Shown here piece after piece: positions 10,953 through 22,694 of a DNA stretch of 64,000 nucleotides; the first letter of the stretch is position 1, and each line of letters starts with the position of its first letter. The translations under genes and the position numbers were made by a program. This stretch comes from Roridomyces roridus (taxonomy: Eukaryota > Basidiomycota > Agaricomycetes > Agaricales > Mycenaceae). Under the pieces are notes generated by a model that was not told where the DNA came from, ran no database searches, and saw only the letters and a program-made list of their open reading frames with translations. Where the stretch lies: positions 1 through 64,000 of the forward strand of contig JARKIF010000149.1 in the NCBI GenBank assembly GCA_029378245.1, written 5' to 3'.

Positions 10953-12385
10953 ATCGGAGTCCGAAATCGGCTTTGTTCGGCTTCAGTGGCGTGTCAAACG
11001 CGAACATGTGATCCGTTTGTTATTCTGCATTTGGTTGACCCACACTATTTGCCGTGAAACACTGCAATGACTGACCCAAATTAGCTCAAATGTTGTACAG
11101 CTCCTCTTCACTATTCCATCTTCCATCTGTGACCCAAATCAGTGCACTTCCGGCCTGCTCAGGGACTCAGAAACATCAAATGAAGAAATTGATAAAATAA
11201 TCCTCCCGTGTACCCAGGACCCCCTACCTGTATGGTATAATTTGTCAGTGGGAGCTCATGGATGCTGGAAAAGCTTAGTTGACCTCAAAAAGTGGAAATT
11301 CAATGTGCAGAGTCCTCCATTCAATTTTCATTGCCGAGCTGAACATTGGGTTGAAAGTTCGGCACTTGTTTTCAGGTGTCTTGAATGTCAATGCCATACC
11401 AAAACTGACCAGGATGAAGCCTAGGACACTCTCCTTCATTAGTCCAATCTCCCAGGTACAGGAACAGAGCTACATATATGCCCCGAGACCAAACAGTGTT
11501 GTTTTTCAGCTTTGATCTGTGGCTGGATTTTCCCATAGGGTCAACCATCACACCATCGAGTCTGTGCATCTTCTAGGCATCTCATAGGATCCAAAATAGC
11601 ACAACTGATCAATCAAGACCCAGAAATATGGCTTATCGGGCCTGTTGAGAGGCTCCTTGCTCAGGTTGTATATACAGATCATGCAAAAATCAACATCAGG
11701 CAACCACCCACCATGCACGTCTGCATGAGTTGCCTTTCCTACACTCTAGGTGTAACTCAGTGACCTGCATCTACTGTATTCAGCTGGATTTTCACGCTGT
11801 GAAAGGGGCCCTATTTCAAGATTGAGGCCACCAAAGAGCCGTGGCCAAACGGTGGTGGAAGTTCTTCGACCTGATAGGGTGTGAGGTGGTGACAATCACC
11901 TCGCCTGTGTCATTGGGGCACTCCTTAGGATTGGAAGAGTTGCCCTATACATGCTTGAGACCTCTGATTAAAGACTACTGGCAGGCCATGGGCACCTTTG
12001 CCGTGTTAGTGGTCACGACTTCATTGACCAAGGGCTTCACAACCAACCCACTTAAGACCAGATTTTTGGGCCCAGAATTGCTCAACAGACATTGAATTAG
12101 CATCCAGTCCTATTTCCAGTTGCACCTGCAGCATTGAGTCCAGGTAAAAGATCAAACATGCGGATTTGACAGAAACCAGATTTAAAAATGGATCACTTTC
12201 ATTTTTGTGATCGCTCTGCTACAGCAAGGAGAGGGTCAGACGACTCAATATTTTACGGGTATATACTAGACACTGTAAGCTTCCTTCGAAGACCTTAACA
12301 TCGCCCAGAAGTGGCGTGGCTGTGAAGCAATGCATCAAACAATTTCGAACCAGGCATGATTCATTACTTTTTCCGACTCAGTGTA
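10953..12385. other. No gene recognised
   Basis: AT-rich sequence with only short scattered open frames and no recognisable domain or paired terminal repeats. It borders the TGTACA-rich repeat on its right. Confidence 0.4.
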
Positions 12386-13200
12386 CATGATAGAGGACCA
12401 AGTTACTAGGAGCTGGAACCATGATGAAAAGAGTCAGGAGACAATGAAGAGAACAAGATAAAAATCTGTGGCTGTGGGAGACTGGGTCCTACACAGCATT
12501 TGTGTGGATTTTGGTTGCACAAACTTGGAGCATGGCCAGGGAGAGTCTCCTAACCTTGGAATTCTGGCTGGCATCCTTCAAATACCATGGCACAGTAGGC
12601 TGAGACACAAATCAGCTATGACAATGCTTGATATCCTCCACACTTGCTGCCATCATGGCTTGATCAAAGCATCATTCAGAAATGATGGTATTTCACTGTG
12701 CCTGACTTGGAACTGCAGAAATTGATTCCAATACTACAAGAATAGCCAAATGCTGCCACTGATACACATCAGAGGCCCAACCATGGTTGGATTGGGTTGG
12801 GAATTGTCACAGCAGTTGGGTTTGATGTGGGAGTCCAAGAATAGTTGGGAAATGATGCCATGATCGTTGGGATTCCCACGGTTTCAGATATTTGATGAGA
12901 TAACATTGGGATGGCGGATCTTTATGTGAATTTACCTGCACATGTTGAATTGTACATCTGTGCAATGTGCATGTACAACATAGAAGTGCATGTACATGTT
13001 CGGCGGGCACCTGCCCACGTCCATGTACATGAAAGTGGTGCCTCTGTACATGATGCAATGTACAATGACAATGTGCAAGCTCATGATAGATGTACATTAA
13101 AGATACACAAGCTCACGATAGCTGTACATAAATGCCCGTTGTTTGCATACAAGATAGTCCAAATGCAAGCACATATATTTGACGAAAAATGACTTTATAA
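12386..13200 (+). repeat. TGTACA-rich dispersed repeat, copy 1
   Basis: About 815 bp, present again in inverted orientation at 51277-52105. The match begins at TACATGATAGAGGACC and ends at GACGAAAAATGA, with only scattered differences and small indels. The last 270 bp carry roughly a dozen GTACA/TGTAC motifs in both orientations. Such dense palindromic subterminal motifs are usual for transposase binding. There is no coding frame with known homology; open frames here are by-products of the repeats. A TA at each border could be a target duplication. Confidence 0.7.
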
Positions 13201-13530
13201 CCCAGAGATAGTGGTGGTTTGAAGACAAAGGCTGATTGATCGCCATCAACACTGTCACTGCTTTCCGTGATGTAGGTGGATTTAGGGTCTGGACTTGGCA
13301 CAACACAAAATCAGTTACGGTTCGGCCTGATGGGAGAGAGGAGTTATAGGCGTGTCCAATCCTGGTTACATAGCAGAAAGCAGAGCGAGAACAACAACAC
13401 GACTCCGAGATGATGGTGGTTAGAAGACAAGAGCAGTTTTGCTCGAATGAGGCGCTGGGGAGGATGTAGCGTCTCTGCCCCGTGAGGTACACATGAATAC
13501 AGCAATATTACAAGGACTGTTTACTTCTGT

Positions 13531-14312
13531 TCAAATTGCAGGCACCGGGTCCTTCACATCCACATTCTGCCCAAAGTTCCGCCTCCCAATGTTCATACTC
13601 TGCAGAACCGCACTCTTCCGCTGGTTCCGCCTGAGAATTAGCTTCCGTCGGTGTGAGTACAGCACCGCGAATAGCAATCCAAAGAGCACGGCGAGTCCGC
13701 CGACCACGCCGCCCGCAATGGCGCCCGCGTGACTCTTCGTCTTCGGCGGGTCCGGGAGGCTCACACTTTCCATAGTTCGGGCAGAATCTCAGCAACAGAA
13801 TACGGAGATTGAACAGGGCACGTACGTGTAAGTGAGCGAGTCAAACCCAAGCACCGTGTTGGACTGAGGCGAGGGGAGCATGAGCAGTGAGTGCGTCCCA
13901 CTGGGTAAACCCTCCTCGGATATGTTATGTCTTATCGTAAAATTCCCCGCGGCGTCCAAGGAACTGTACGAGGTCCCCGGGCCACCGTCTATGATGACGG
14001 AAGCCTCGCCGAAGAGGACGTCGATGGTGGCGTAGTAAGCCACGCCTACTACATGAGCCGATGAAACCAATCAGGGCCTGGATACGTACCAGAGAAACTG
14101 AAGGTGATGGAACCCTCAGTGAAAGTTGTACTCTCGTTGTAGAGCTGCTCGAGGCTCGCATCTACGCCCTGACATGCGTTATCCGCGTTGCATTGGAAAG
14201 TCTTGCCCCCATAGAGGACGTCTGGCGACGTATCATCCACGGTGATGTTCTGCAGCACAGCGCTGACCACGCCCAAGCAGGAGAGGAGGAGGAATGGGAG
14301 AGATCGCTGCAT
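13531..14312 (-). CDS. Single-pass membrane glycoprotein (signal peptide, ectodomain, TM, cytosolic tail)
   Basis: Starts at 14312 with signal peptide MQRSLPFLLLSCLGVVSA. The ectodomain begins QNITVDDTSPDVLYGG and continues through AYYATIDVLFGEASVIIDG to LLMLPSPQSNTVLGFDSLTY. Then come a Gly-rich TM helix (GAIAGGVVGGLAVLFGLLFA) and a short basic tail (SHRRKLILRRNQRK). This layout is a common Agaricomycete family with a galactose-binding-like ectodomain, probably at the cell surface; its ligand is unknown. Two introns (about 14087-14049 and 13828-13767) restore one frame. A TATA-like CATATAA lies about 50 bp upstream of the start. Genes of this type are often present in many copies per genome. 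Confidence 0.75.
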
Positions 14313-14793
14313 GGGAGTGGACCGGCGGGGACAAGGCAGGCAGCTTTCACACCGAAGGAGGTTATATGACCGGCAATGAAGTCATCGCCGGGCGCGTGGG
14401 ATGTCACCTGGACGCCGACGATGGCTACCCCACAGCTTCTAAAGAAAAATCGGAAATTTAGTCCCTAGCCTTATCTCGCGTGTCGGTTGCTGTGTACCAG
14501 GTTCAAGAGATTTTCAACATCTATGCCGCATGCCGAAAGATGCCGGGCCATCAAGAGCCTGTGACCCTGATGCGCATCAAACGCAGCTTGTCCTTTCCTC
14601 TCACGTCGACCTCTGTGGATCTGCCTATTCTCCTTTATCCACAGCCACTCAACGAATACCGGCAGATTGGAAAACCATCGCAGCCGCTGTGCGCCTACCA
14701 ACTTTTAGTCTCTCACATCTCCGTACTCGACTTGCATCTCTCCCGGGGGCCGGGGCCAGTCGGCGGATGGCTCTGTCCCAGCACTTAGCATAG

Positions 14794-14893
14794 GAGCTCT
14801 GGGACCACATAATCAACTTCCTTCCGCGGTCGGCACTTTGCGAAACAGCCCTTGTCTACCGCGCTGTGCAACATATAATCCAAGTCCCTGGCC
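14794..14893 (+). pseudogene. F-box fragment
   Basis: A short frame ELWDHIINFLPRSALCETAL with VYRAVQHIIQ looks like an F-box helix pair. No start codon in frame and no continuation were found; the Harbinger element begins 190 bp downstream. Read as a scrap of an F-box gene, with modest confidence because of its length. Confidence 0.35.
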
Positions 14894-15340
14894 CCACCTG
14901 TCCTGCATCTCGTTGGCTCGGGGCCTCAGCGCAGTTTCCGCCATGCTACTCCCAGAAATCCGCATCTTCGTCTCCATGCATGATGCCACCCTGCGCGCGG
15001 TTCGTCTCCGCAGCTTCCTGTAGTCGAGGTACGGAGGAAGGTACCACATTGTAATTGTCTTGCGTGGTCAGTTGCATCCAAATTAGGGGAGGTCAGAGTG
15101 GACGAAACGGAGTCGGAACTCGATCGGAACTCGATTCGATTCTGATTCGATTATGGGTCGAGTTCCGATCGATAATCGACTCGAACTTTGACCGCACCAA
15201 GTTTCGCTTCGTAACTCATTCGATTCTGTGCATCGGTTAAGGGTACTTAGTCGCTGAGCCTTCGACTCAAATTAAATATTTTTATTAGTCATGACTCATC
15301 AATTTTAAATTTTCACGTCCTTCTCCCCCACCTCCTACTC

Positions 15341-17255
15341 ATGCCGAGACTATCTGCACGCCAGGCCCGGGTCACCAAGCTCCTCCGCCTTTACTTCCAA
15401 TTCCACAAAGCTCGAGTCAAGCGCCGCGTCCGTCTGAAAAACAAGCGGAGACGAATGTTAGCAAGGGCGGGATACACCGACCGGGAGCAGCACCTTGCGT
15501 TGGACGACTCCTCTCTTCTCAACTCCATTCCATCCATCCAGCTGCAGTACAGCTCTGAATCCGATTCCGGCAGCTTGTCTTCGTCACTGGACTTCGACTC
15601 GGATAGCTCGGAGACCACTAGCAGCTCAAGCGACGCCGGCTGGTCGGAGGTGCTAGGGACAGATTGGCGTAGCTCGGGCTCAGAATCTTCGGATGTCTCC
15701 TCGTCGTCTGATTCCTCCACCGATTCCGAGAGCAACGACTCAGACATCGAAATGCCGGAGCTGCTGGGGTACTTGGCAGATGATGATGCCGAGTCAGACG
15801 ACAAAGACTCGGATGACGAAAGCCTCAGCGACGACGACGACTCGGACAAGGTTTCATCCGCCTCGGAACCCAATCCCGATCTTGGCATCCCTCGTCGGAA
15901 TGCGCCATGGCGTTGGGTGCGCGAATCTGTCGAAGACATGTACGCCCAGCGGTATGAGCAGCCACGGAATACCCTCCCACGCACGATCGGCCAGCTCACC
16001 CACGTCCTCACCAAGCTGAAGGTCTTGCGTCCGGACCTCTTCCGCCAAGAGCTGCGTGTATCACCTTACACCTTCGATCGACTGGTCGAGGCCCTGTCGG
16101 ACGACCCTGTCTTCACAAACAACTCCCACAACGGTCAGATGCCCGTGGAAACCCAGGTCGCCATTGCTCTTTTCCGTTTCGGCCATTCTGGGAATGCTGC
16201 GGGCTTGCAAAAGGTCGCTAACTGGGCAGGGGTGGGCAAGGGCACTGTGTTGCTCGTGACACGGAGGGTATTGACGGCCATTCTACGCCGGGAGTTCATG
16301 GAGAACGCTGTCCGAATGCCCACCGCTGCGGAGAAGGAGAAGGCAAAGGAGTGGGTCGAAGCTCACTCGTGCAAGGCGTGGAGAAACGGGTGGTGTCTTG
16401 TTGATGGCACACTCGTACCCCTCTTCGACCGACCTTACTGGTACGGCGAGAGTTACTTCGATCGCAAATGTAACTATTCGCTCAATGTCCAGGTGAGTTT
16501 GGCTATTGAATGATGTGTATCGTACTCACGAGTTTCCTCAAGATCGTCTCCCTGCCAAACCTCCGGATCATCGATTTTAGTTACGGTTTTACTGGAAGCA
16601 CGCACGACTCGACTGCCTGGGAGCACACCCGCATTGTCCAAGAGTTTACGCTGTGGATGGCCCTGGGAGAATGGATTTGGGCAGATTCTGCCTACCCCGT
16701 ACGTTAATGTACTTGCAGATGGCCGGACTTCTTCTCATCGTCACTCAGATTGAGCGCTGGGTCGTTGCTCCGTATAAGTCCCCGGCGCGCGAGCTACCCG
16801 GTAATGACGAGTTTAATAACCACGTTTCTATGGTCCGCATCCGCTCCGAGCATGCGATCGGGTATCTGAAGGGACGATTCCAATCCTTAAAGAGCCTCCG
16901 TGTCAGCATCAAGGACGAGAAGTCTCACAAGCTTGCGACATACTGGATCGCAGCCTGCATCGCCGTCCATGCTTTTGCGATGGAACGGGAGGCAGAGGAG
17001 AGGGGGGTGGAGTCGGATGACGAGGCGGTCATGGCAGACCCGTTCATCGCAGAGGGATTGGAGCAGGAGTCTTCTGACCCTGAGGGGAATGTGGCACCAC
17101 CTGTTGGCGGTCGTCGGCGTCGCACGCGGCTTCAATCGGGCAAGGACAAGAGGGAGGAGTTAAAGGCGGCTTTATTTAGATCAAAGGAGCGACGGGCTCG
17201 GCGTCGGGAGCGCAGGCATCGTCAAGAACTAGCTCTAGGTAGTGATGATGAGTAG
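15341..17255 (+). CDS. Harbinger transposase (DDE_Tnp_4 type)
   Basis: Catalyses cut-and-paste of the surrounding element. About 600 residues. The first 190 are basic and then Ser/Asp-rich (low complexity). A helix-turn-helix-like part follows (QVAIALFRFGHSGNAAGLQK, ANWAGVGKGTVLL). Catalytic acidic residues are visible in GWCLVDGTLVPLF (first D), SYGFTGSTHDSTAWEH and IWADSAYP (second D region), and RIRSEHAIGYLKGRF (E). The C-terminus is highly basic. Two introns, 16493-16542 and 16699-16748, give a continuous frame; reading through either adds a stop. The ATG at 15341 follows a pyrimidine-rich leader. No internal break was seen, so it may be active. Confidence 0.9.
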
Positions 17256-17391
17256 CAAGACAGGCATTTTGTAAAGACCGTGGGTATGTGAAGACACGAA
17301 GCCGTAGTAAAAGACGAATGAGACGAGTAAGGAGCGTGGTGGAAGATGGGTATCGGTAAGGTGTTTGCGAAGGCGACGGCGATGACATGAT

Positions 17392-19101
17392 TTACTCGTC
17401 CTTGGGGGGAGGAGGAAGCTGGTAGTCGAAGGTAGTACTACCCCCAGCACCGTCGCCGATGGCCCCGAAATTGTCGTAGGCGGACGGCATGTAGGTGGTG
17501 GAATCAAAGAAGGAGGCGTGAGAGCCGGCGGCGTTAGAGCTGCCAGCGCGAAGCTGGGCCATCCGGAGCTCGTGCTGATACTGTAACTTCTTCTCGCGAA
17601 ACTTGTTCTTCGCCTGCCTCTCCTCCCGCCGCGCCTTCTTATCCTCCCGCTTCATGGCCAGCTTCACCTCGAGCATCTTCAAGGAGTGCTCCGCTCGGAC
17701 CGTTGCCAGCTGGAGCTCGATCTGACGAGTCGTCTCCTCCGTCTTCACGAGATCCGCAAACTCCCCGACCTTCCCCTTCTTGGACGACTTGGAGCTGGCA
17801 CTGGGAGTAGGGGTGGGTGCGGGCGCAGACACTCCGGGGAGAGCGGCGGTTTGGCCGCTACGTGCCTTGCTGACCTTCCCCTTCCCCTCCTTCCCCTTCC
17901 CTTTCTCTTCCTTCTTCGACTTCTTCGGCTTGACCGGCGGCACGTCGACCTTCTCCTTCTCGACATCCTCCAGCACATCTTCCGGTACTTTGTCGTCGTC
18001 GTCATCGAGGAGGGTGCGAGCGAGCGTGAGGGGGCTGGGGAGGAAGTCGTCGTCGTCGTCTGGAATGGTGACCCCATCCGAGCTGAGGTCAAGAACGGCG
18101 ATGTCAGGGTTGCTGAGATCGGCAGCATCCTCATCGGCGGCACCCTCAGCTTCCGAAGCCACGTCCGAGTCGTCAGCGTGGGCGTTGCCCGTGCCGAGTA
18201 CATCGTCGTCTATTCCCGATGCGCTGTGACCGAGGCCGGTGGGGACGAGGTTAGGACGCTGCGCCATGAGGTCACGCATGTCAAAGAACCACGGGGCGAC
18301 GGGGAGTATCTCCTCTGTCGTATGTCAGAGCAGTATACGGCGTGCGCAGGCGAGTACTTACGCCACTTGTTGGTCAAGGCGTTACTGACGCTCATGTCGA
18401 TATCAGCGGCCGCGCGGATGCCAGCTCCCGTTTCACCCATCTCGTTCATGAAGCGCTTGGTGGTCTTAGCCATGCTACAGGTGCGTTAGAGAATATCCGT
18501 GGAGATCTGAGTGGTACTCACTGCCGCAGGCGATTTTTGATTTTATCGGCGTACTTCGTTTTGACTTCGCCGCGGGTGTGTTCCAGTGCCGCCTTGTACT
18601 TCGGATTCTCGCCGAAGAGCCGGAGGCAAAGTTCAAAGTACGACGCCACCTTCGTCTGGCCTCCACCGTTCTTGGTCGACGGATTAGGACCGGGCGGTGG
18701 GTAGAGCGCACGCTTGATGCCAGCGTCCCCGATGATTTCCGCGAGGAGTTGCTCGCTCAGTTGGGGGTCGCTCCAGCTATACCAGGTGAGTGAAATGTTA
18801 GTGCGCAGGACATGATCCACTCACTCGAATGCAAGGGTCTTTGGAACTTTTTTCCCCTGTCTCGCAGCATCCCCCTCACCGTCCATCTCTCGTCCTCGTC
18901 ACCGTCCTTGTCACTGTCCTCGTCGCTGTCGCTGGAAGAGACGTCGTTGATGTTGGCGTCATCCTTTTTTTTGCTCTTGTGGGCTTTCACAAGTGCCTGG
19001 GCCTTGGCCGTCGGTGTCTTGTTCCGTACAGGCTTGGTGGATGTGGCGGCGGGAGTGGCGGCCTTTGGGGTTTTGGTGGTGGTCTTCTTGGACTGAGCCA
19101 T
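17392..19101 (-). CDS. Harbinger accessory Myb/SANT-like DNA-binding protein
   Basis: Partner protein of the Harbinger transposase, thought in this superfamily to bind element ends and bring the transposase to the nucleus. It starts at 19101 (MAQSKKTTTKTPKAATPAAT) with a Lys/Thr-rich then acidic head. Next is a helical segment (FDWSDPQLSEQLLAEIIGD to YADKIKNRLR), then MAKTTKRFMNEMGETGAGI, a conserved ILPVAPWFFDMRDLMAQRPN, acidic and Lys-rich linkers, and a C-terminal coiled coil with many Arg/Lys/Glu. Introns lie near 18830-18787, 18526-18480 and 18362-18313. One junction near 18870 needs either a 23-base intron or a frameshift, so exon 1 is uncertain. Confidence 0.75.
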
Positions 19102-19564
19102 GGTATGCGGGGGAGTCGTCGACGGACAGATCAGGAGAGACACAGAAACTATTTTGCAATTTATTTTATTCATATTTATTTTAATTCTGAGAGTTATCGA
19201 GACGAGTTACGAAGATTCCAGAATCGAAACAAGAATCGATTCTGGTGAGTTCCTCCTCGGGAGGAGGAACACCCAAAGTTTTCGGAACTCGAAGTTTCGA
19301 TTCTCGGTCGGAACTCGACCCATAATCGAATCAGAATCGAATCGAGTTCCGATCGAGTTCCGACTCTGTTTCGTCCACTCTGACCTCCCCTATTGGTGAG
19401 AGTTAGTTGAATGCTAATATTCATGAGACTGACCCATGTCTTCTGAGGGGACCGAGTCGATGTTTCGGTTGACTCCTGAATGTCTCCCAATCCCAGGGCG
19501 CTAATCAAGGCATGTGAAGCGTGTCCAAACGACATGATTTTCTCATGTCGTTCGGATGTAATAA

Positions 19565-20779
19565 CAGCTAAATGCGGAACATAAGGCGCGGCTCGATTTT
19601 TGTCAAATTTCTTGATATTTTGATCACTTCTAGTAATTGCGCTGTTCTGACTGTAATTCTCATCGGATTGCCTTCGGACATGGACCAAACGACTCGGGCG
19701 ATCCTTTTACAGTGCTTGAGGTATCCCAGTCAATTGATTTCATGTACATGTCAGCCATAAAGAAGCAGATAATCAATTTCGACCATTGACACACCAGTAT
19801 GGGAAGGGAATCTCCTGGGGTCTCGATATTTGACTGGGGTACTCTGGTAGGTGTAATACAGTGCGCCAAGGTGTTTCTCTGTGCCCAGATAACTAAGGAG
19901 AAAGCTGGTGTGTCGAAATCTGCTCCCATTACTGTTCCACTTCATCTCCACTCGCAGCAGGCGACTTTGTTCAAACTGTGCATGCAGCGCCATGCAGAAA
20001 CATCCCATCTGACAATCCCGTCGCATCCGGGGGTAATCTGCACCCTGGGTATCGAGCAGAACGGTGCCCGACGACGTCAGTCACAATTTACGTAACATGT
20101 CTGTCAAAGTTGGATCTTTCAGACTGATTATGGTGTCCTGAGCCCAATTCTTGTCCGATTGTGTTCGGATATGAACCAATAGATTCCCATGGTGGTTTTA
20201 CAGCCCCTAAGGCACACAGATTATCTGTTCTTATCATTTGCTAGGTCATGTCACGAGGGGACATGAATTTCAACCATTTACACTGTAAGTACCTACTGGG
20301 GGATTCCTAGGTCTCATGACTCTGTCAATTTACTCTCCTTAGCATACCAGAGTGCGTGGTGACCTTCATTTGTCAAGGTATCAATCCAGAGGCACATGGT
20401 ATGTGGAGAAACAGGGCATCATTACCCAGGTGTATTTCGTCCCACAGACGGTAGGTGTTGTCAAAGTGAGCCTTTGGCGCACTGTAATAATACTCCCTCC
20501 AGCTGTTCCGCACAATCCGATGGTATAATTTACTGGGAATAGCATCCAGAGTGCGCAACAGTGAAAAAACACTGTTTGATGTGATTAGATCCAATGACAG
20601 TATTATGTAATTGATTTCCATGTCCTAAGCACTGTAAAACAACCGTGGGAATCGATTGGTCCATGTTTGAAGGCCATCGGACGAGAATTGAGCTCAGAAC
20701 AGCGTAAATACTGCAAGTGATTGAAATCTCAAGAAATTTGACAAAAATCGAGCCGCGCCTTATGTTCCGCATTTAGCTG
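19565..20779. mobile_element. Harbinger-type MITE upstream of the SDR gene
   Basis: A 1,215-bp element whose ends are inverted copies beginning CAGCTAAATGCGGAACATAA. They match perfectly for about 52 bp and more loosely for a further 100 bp or so. TAA is duplicated on both sides (19562-19564 and 20780-20782), the preferred Harbinger target. A third, direct-oriented copy of the subterminal unit lies near 20115-20215. There is no coding capacity. Its ends differ from those of the adjacent 4.3 kb Harbinger element, so another transposase mobilised it. Confidence 0.85.
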
Positions 20780-20854
20780 TAATGCGCGTCTCCGTCGAGA
20801 CACGACATCCATTCTCACACTCGCATTTCATCCGCCTCCCCTCAGCTACTCACT

Positions 20855-22244
20855 ATGGGCGCTGCCCTAGGCCGTCTCTTCCCACCGTCCTTCCTCCCCG
20901 AACGTGACATCCCCGACTTGTCTGGAAAGGTACGTTTCTCCTCTTCCTACACTGTCGCTGTACTGACTACGCCAGATCATCCTCGTCACCGGTGGAAACA
21001 CTGGTATCGGCTACGAAACAGTTAAACAGCTACTGCTCAAGAACGCCACGGTATACCTCGCGGCGCGCTCACCCGAGAAGGGCGCTGCTGCTATCAAGCG
21101 TCTTGAGGATGAGACCGGCGGCAAGTCGGCTCTTTTCTTGGAACTCGATTTGTCGGATTTGCCCAACGTACGCAAGGCGGCGGAGGGTTTCTTGGCCAAG
21201 GAGGGTAGGTTGGATATTTTGATCAATAACGCGTGCGTATTGGGTGTATCAAAGAGTGGACTCTTACTGACCTCATGGCCAGTGGGGTCATGAACTGTCC
21301 TCCAGATATGCTCACAGCACAGAACCATGACCTTCGTAAGCCAGTTGTCCTTGCGCGTAATCCGGGCTGAGTATCCATAGAATTCGGGACCAACGTCATT
21401 GGACACTTTTTCTTCACGGAGCTCCTCGTACGTCCAGTCGGGGCCTCATTCTGCCACAAATATAAATTCTGGCTATCCACCCGCCCGCACAGCTTCCAGC
21501 CCTAACCAAATCCTACGAACAAACACAAATCCCCGCCCGTATAATCAACGTCAGCTCCATGGGGCACAAATTTGCTCCGGGGAACGGACTCAACTTTGCC
21601 AGCCTCAAGGCCGGACCTGAACGCGACGCGTGGGTGAACAAGACGGGAAAACTCATGGCACGCGCGTAAGGAGTACCATGATGCTGTCCGCGAAGCTCGC
21701 ACTACTAACATAAATACACAGACAATTATACGGGGAGAGCAAAATCGGGAACATATACTCGTCCAACTACTGGGCCAAGACCCATTCGGATGTGCTCGTG
21801 TCGTGCTCTTTGCATCCGGGCAGCATTAATACGGAACTCCTCCGGTAAGCCTCCCAGTCAACTTCATCTCCGAGACATGCAAGATAAGCGTAAAACGTAT
21901 AGCCACTCCCCCGGTTTCATACAAGTCCTGGCGAATTATTTCATTTACCCACCGCAGTATGTCCCAATCCCTGATTGTAGTTGTCAAGGCGTCGCTGAAC
22001 AGGCTTCATTTGCCCAGTATGGGTGCGTACACACAATTGTGGGGCGCTACGGTCGCTACGCCGGCGCAGATCACGGGCCAGGTGCGTCTCTGCTCTCTGC
22101 CAATCACAGCCCTTGACCAATACGCTGCTTACTTAGTACCTCGTTCCCTGGGGCAAGGTCGGAACGCCTGACAAACGGACGACCGATTCGAAAGTGGAGG
22201 CGGAGATGATTGACTATTTGAGAGAGCAGATCAAGGGATTTTAG
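20855..22244 (+). CDS. Short-chain dehydrogenase/reductase (SDR), retinol-dehydrogenase-like
   Basis: A cytosolic or membrane-associated NAD(P)-dependent oxidoreductase of about 325 residues, the usual SDR length. Motifs: cofactor loop [12 protein letters not shown] near residue 30, the acidic turn [17 protein letters not shown], the substrate-side Ser in [11 protein letters not shown], and the catalytic YGESKIGN (Tyr-x3-Lys). The tail [10 protein letters not shown] ends at TAG 22242-22244. About seven introns of 46-65 bases (for example 20930-20975, 21233-21282, 21336-21380, 21428-21492) restore one frame. The substrate cannot be told from sequence. The start codon lies 75 bp from the right end of the MITE, so the promoter either sits within the repeat or is very short. 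Confidence 0.9.
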
Positions 22245-22394
22245 CATCTATATGATGTACGTCGCACAGGCAGATGTTGGGAATGCCAATTTGTGCTGCA
22301 GGACTGGCATGCCGTTCGACCCCAGCATAGAACTTCAATTCCCGCCATCAAGTCGTGATCATTGAATCTCCAGGTAGAACTTGAAGTACAAAAC

Positions 22395-22694
22395 TCAATC
22401 CTCGCCCGGCGGCAACAGAAACTCCTCGGGCTGCAGCGCTATGCTAGGCCGCTTCGCCAGCAAGCCCGGCTCCCGACGCACATCATCTCTCCGTCTCGGC
22501 AAATCCAGACAATCCTCGGGTTGGAGGGCTACGGCGGGTCTTTTCGCCAGCTCGCGGGCCTGATTCATATCCTATAAGTACTTATGAGAAACGTATTGGA
22601 TCCTCGTATGAGGCGGGCAGCATACCGAGGAGATGGGAGCAGCCCTCGTCCAGACTACGAGCAGAGTCAGGAATAGTGCGAATTTGGCCAGCAT
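22395..22694 (-). CDS. Secreted Kex2-processed repeat peptide precursor (candidate)
   Basis: Two exons (22694-22626 and 22559-22395, phase-0 intron with gtatg and cag ends) encode 77 residues. Residues 1-19 form a signal peptide (MLAKFALFLTLLVVWTRAA). The remainder contains two copies of one unit, LAKRPAVALQPED and LAKRPSIALQPEE, each with the dibasic KR expected for the Golgi protease Kex2. RRR and RR sites lie between them. Cleavage would release two related peptides starting PAVALQPE and PSIALQPE. There is no CAAX end, so it is not a standard basidiomycete pheromone precursor, and the units contain no tyrosine, unlike typical dikaritin cores. Function unknown; a secreted signalling or effector peptide is an inference. 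Confidence 0.6.

Larger units (their letters stand above)
15085..19391. mobile_element. PIF/Harbinger DNA transposon, complete two-gene element
   Basis: The ends are inverted copies that begin AGGGGAGGTCAGAGTGG and match over about 84 bp with one difference. A 3-bp ATT flanks both sides (15082-15084 and 19392-19394), the expected target-site length, though Harbinger usually prefers TAA/TTA. Inside are a DDE transposase on plus (15341-17255) and a Myb/SANT-like partner on minus (17392-19101), facing each other with 136 bp between stops. This is the standard two-protein arrangement of the superfamily. Near-identical ends and largely intact genes suggest recent activity. Confidence 0.9.

Noticed and set aside
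12911..13192. Conserved protein-coding ORF shared by both TGTACA repeats
   Set aside because: The shared frame follows from the repeated TGTACA motif (Val-His-Val-His runs) and from repeat identity; both copies lack any promoter or domain evidence.
22395..22694. Basidiomycete mating pheromone precursor
   Set aside because: The protein ends in GED without a CAAX farnesylation motif, and it has a secretory signal peptide, which these pheromone precursors lack.
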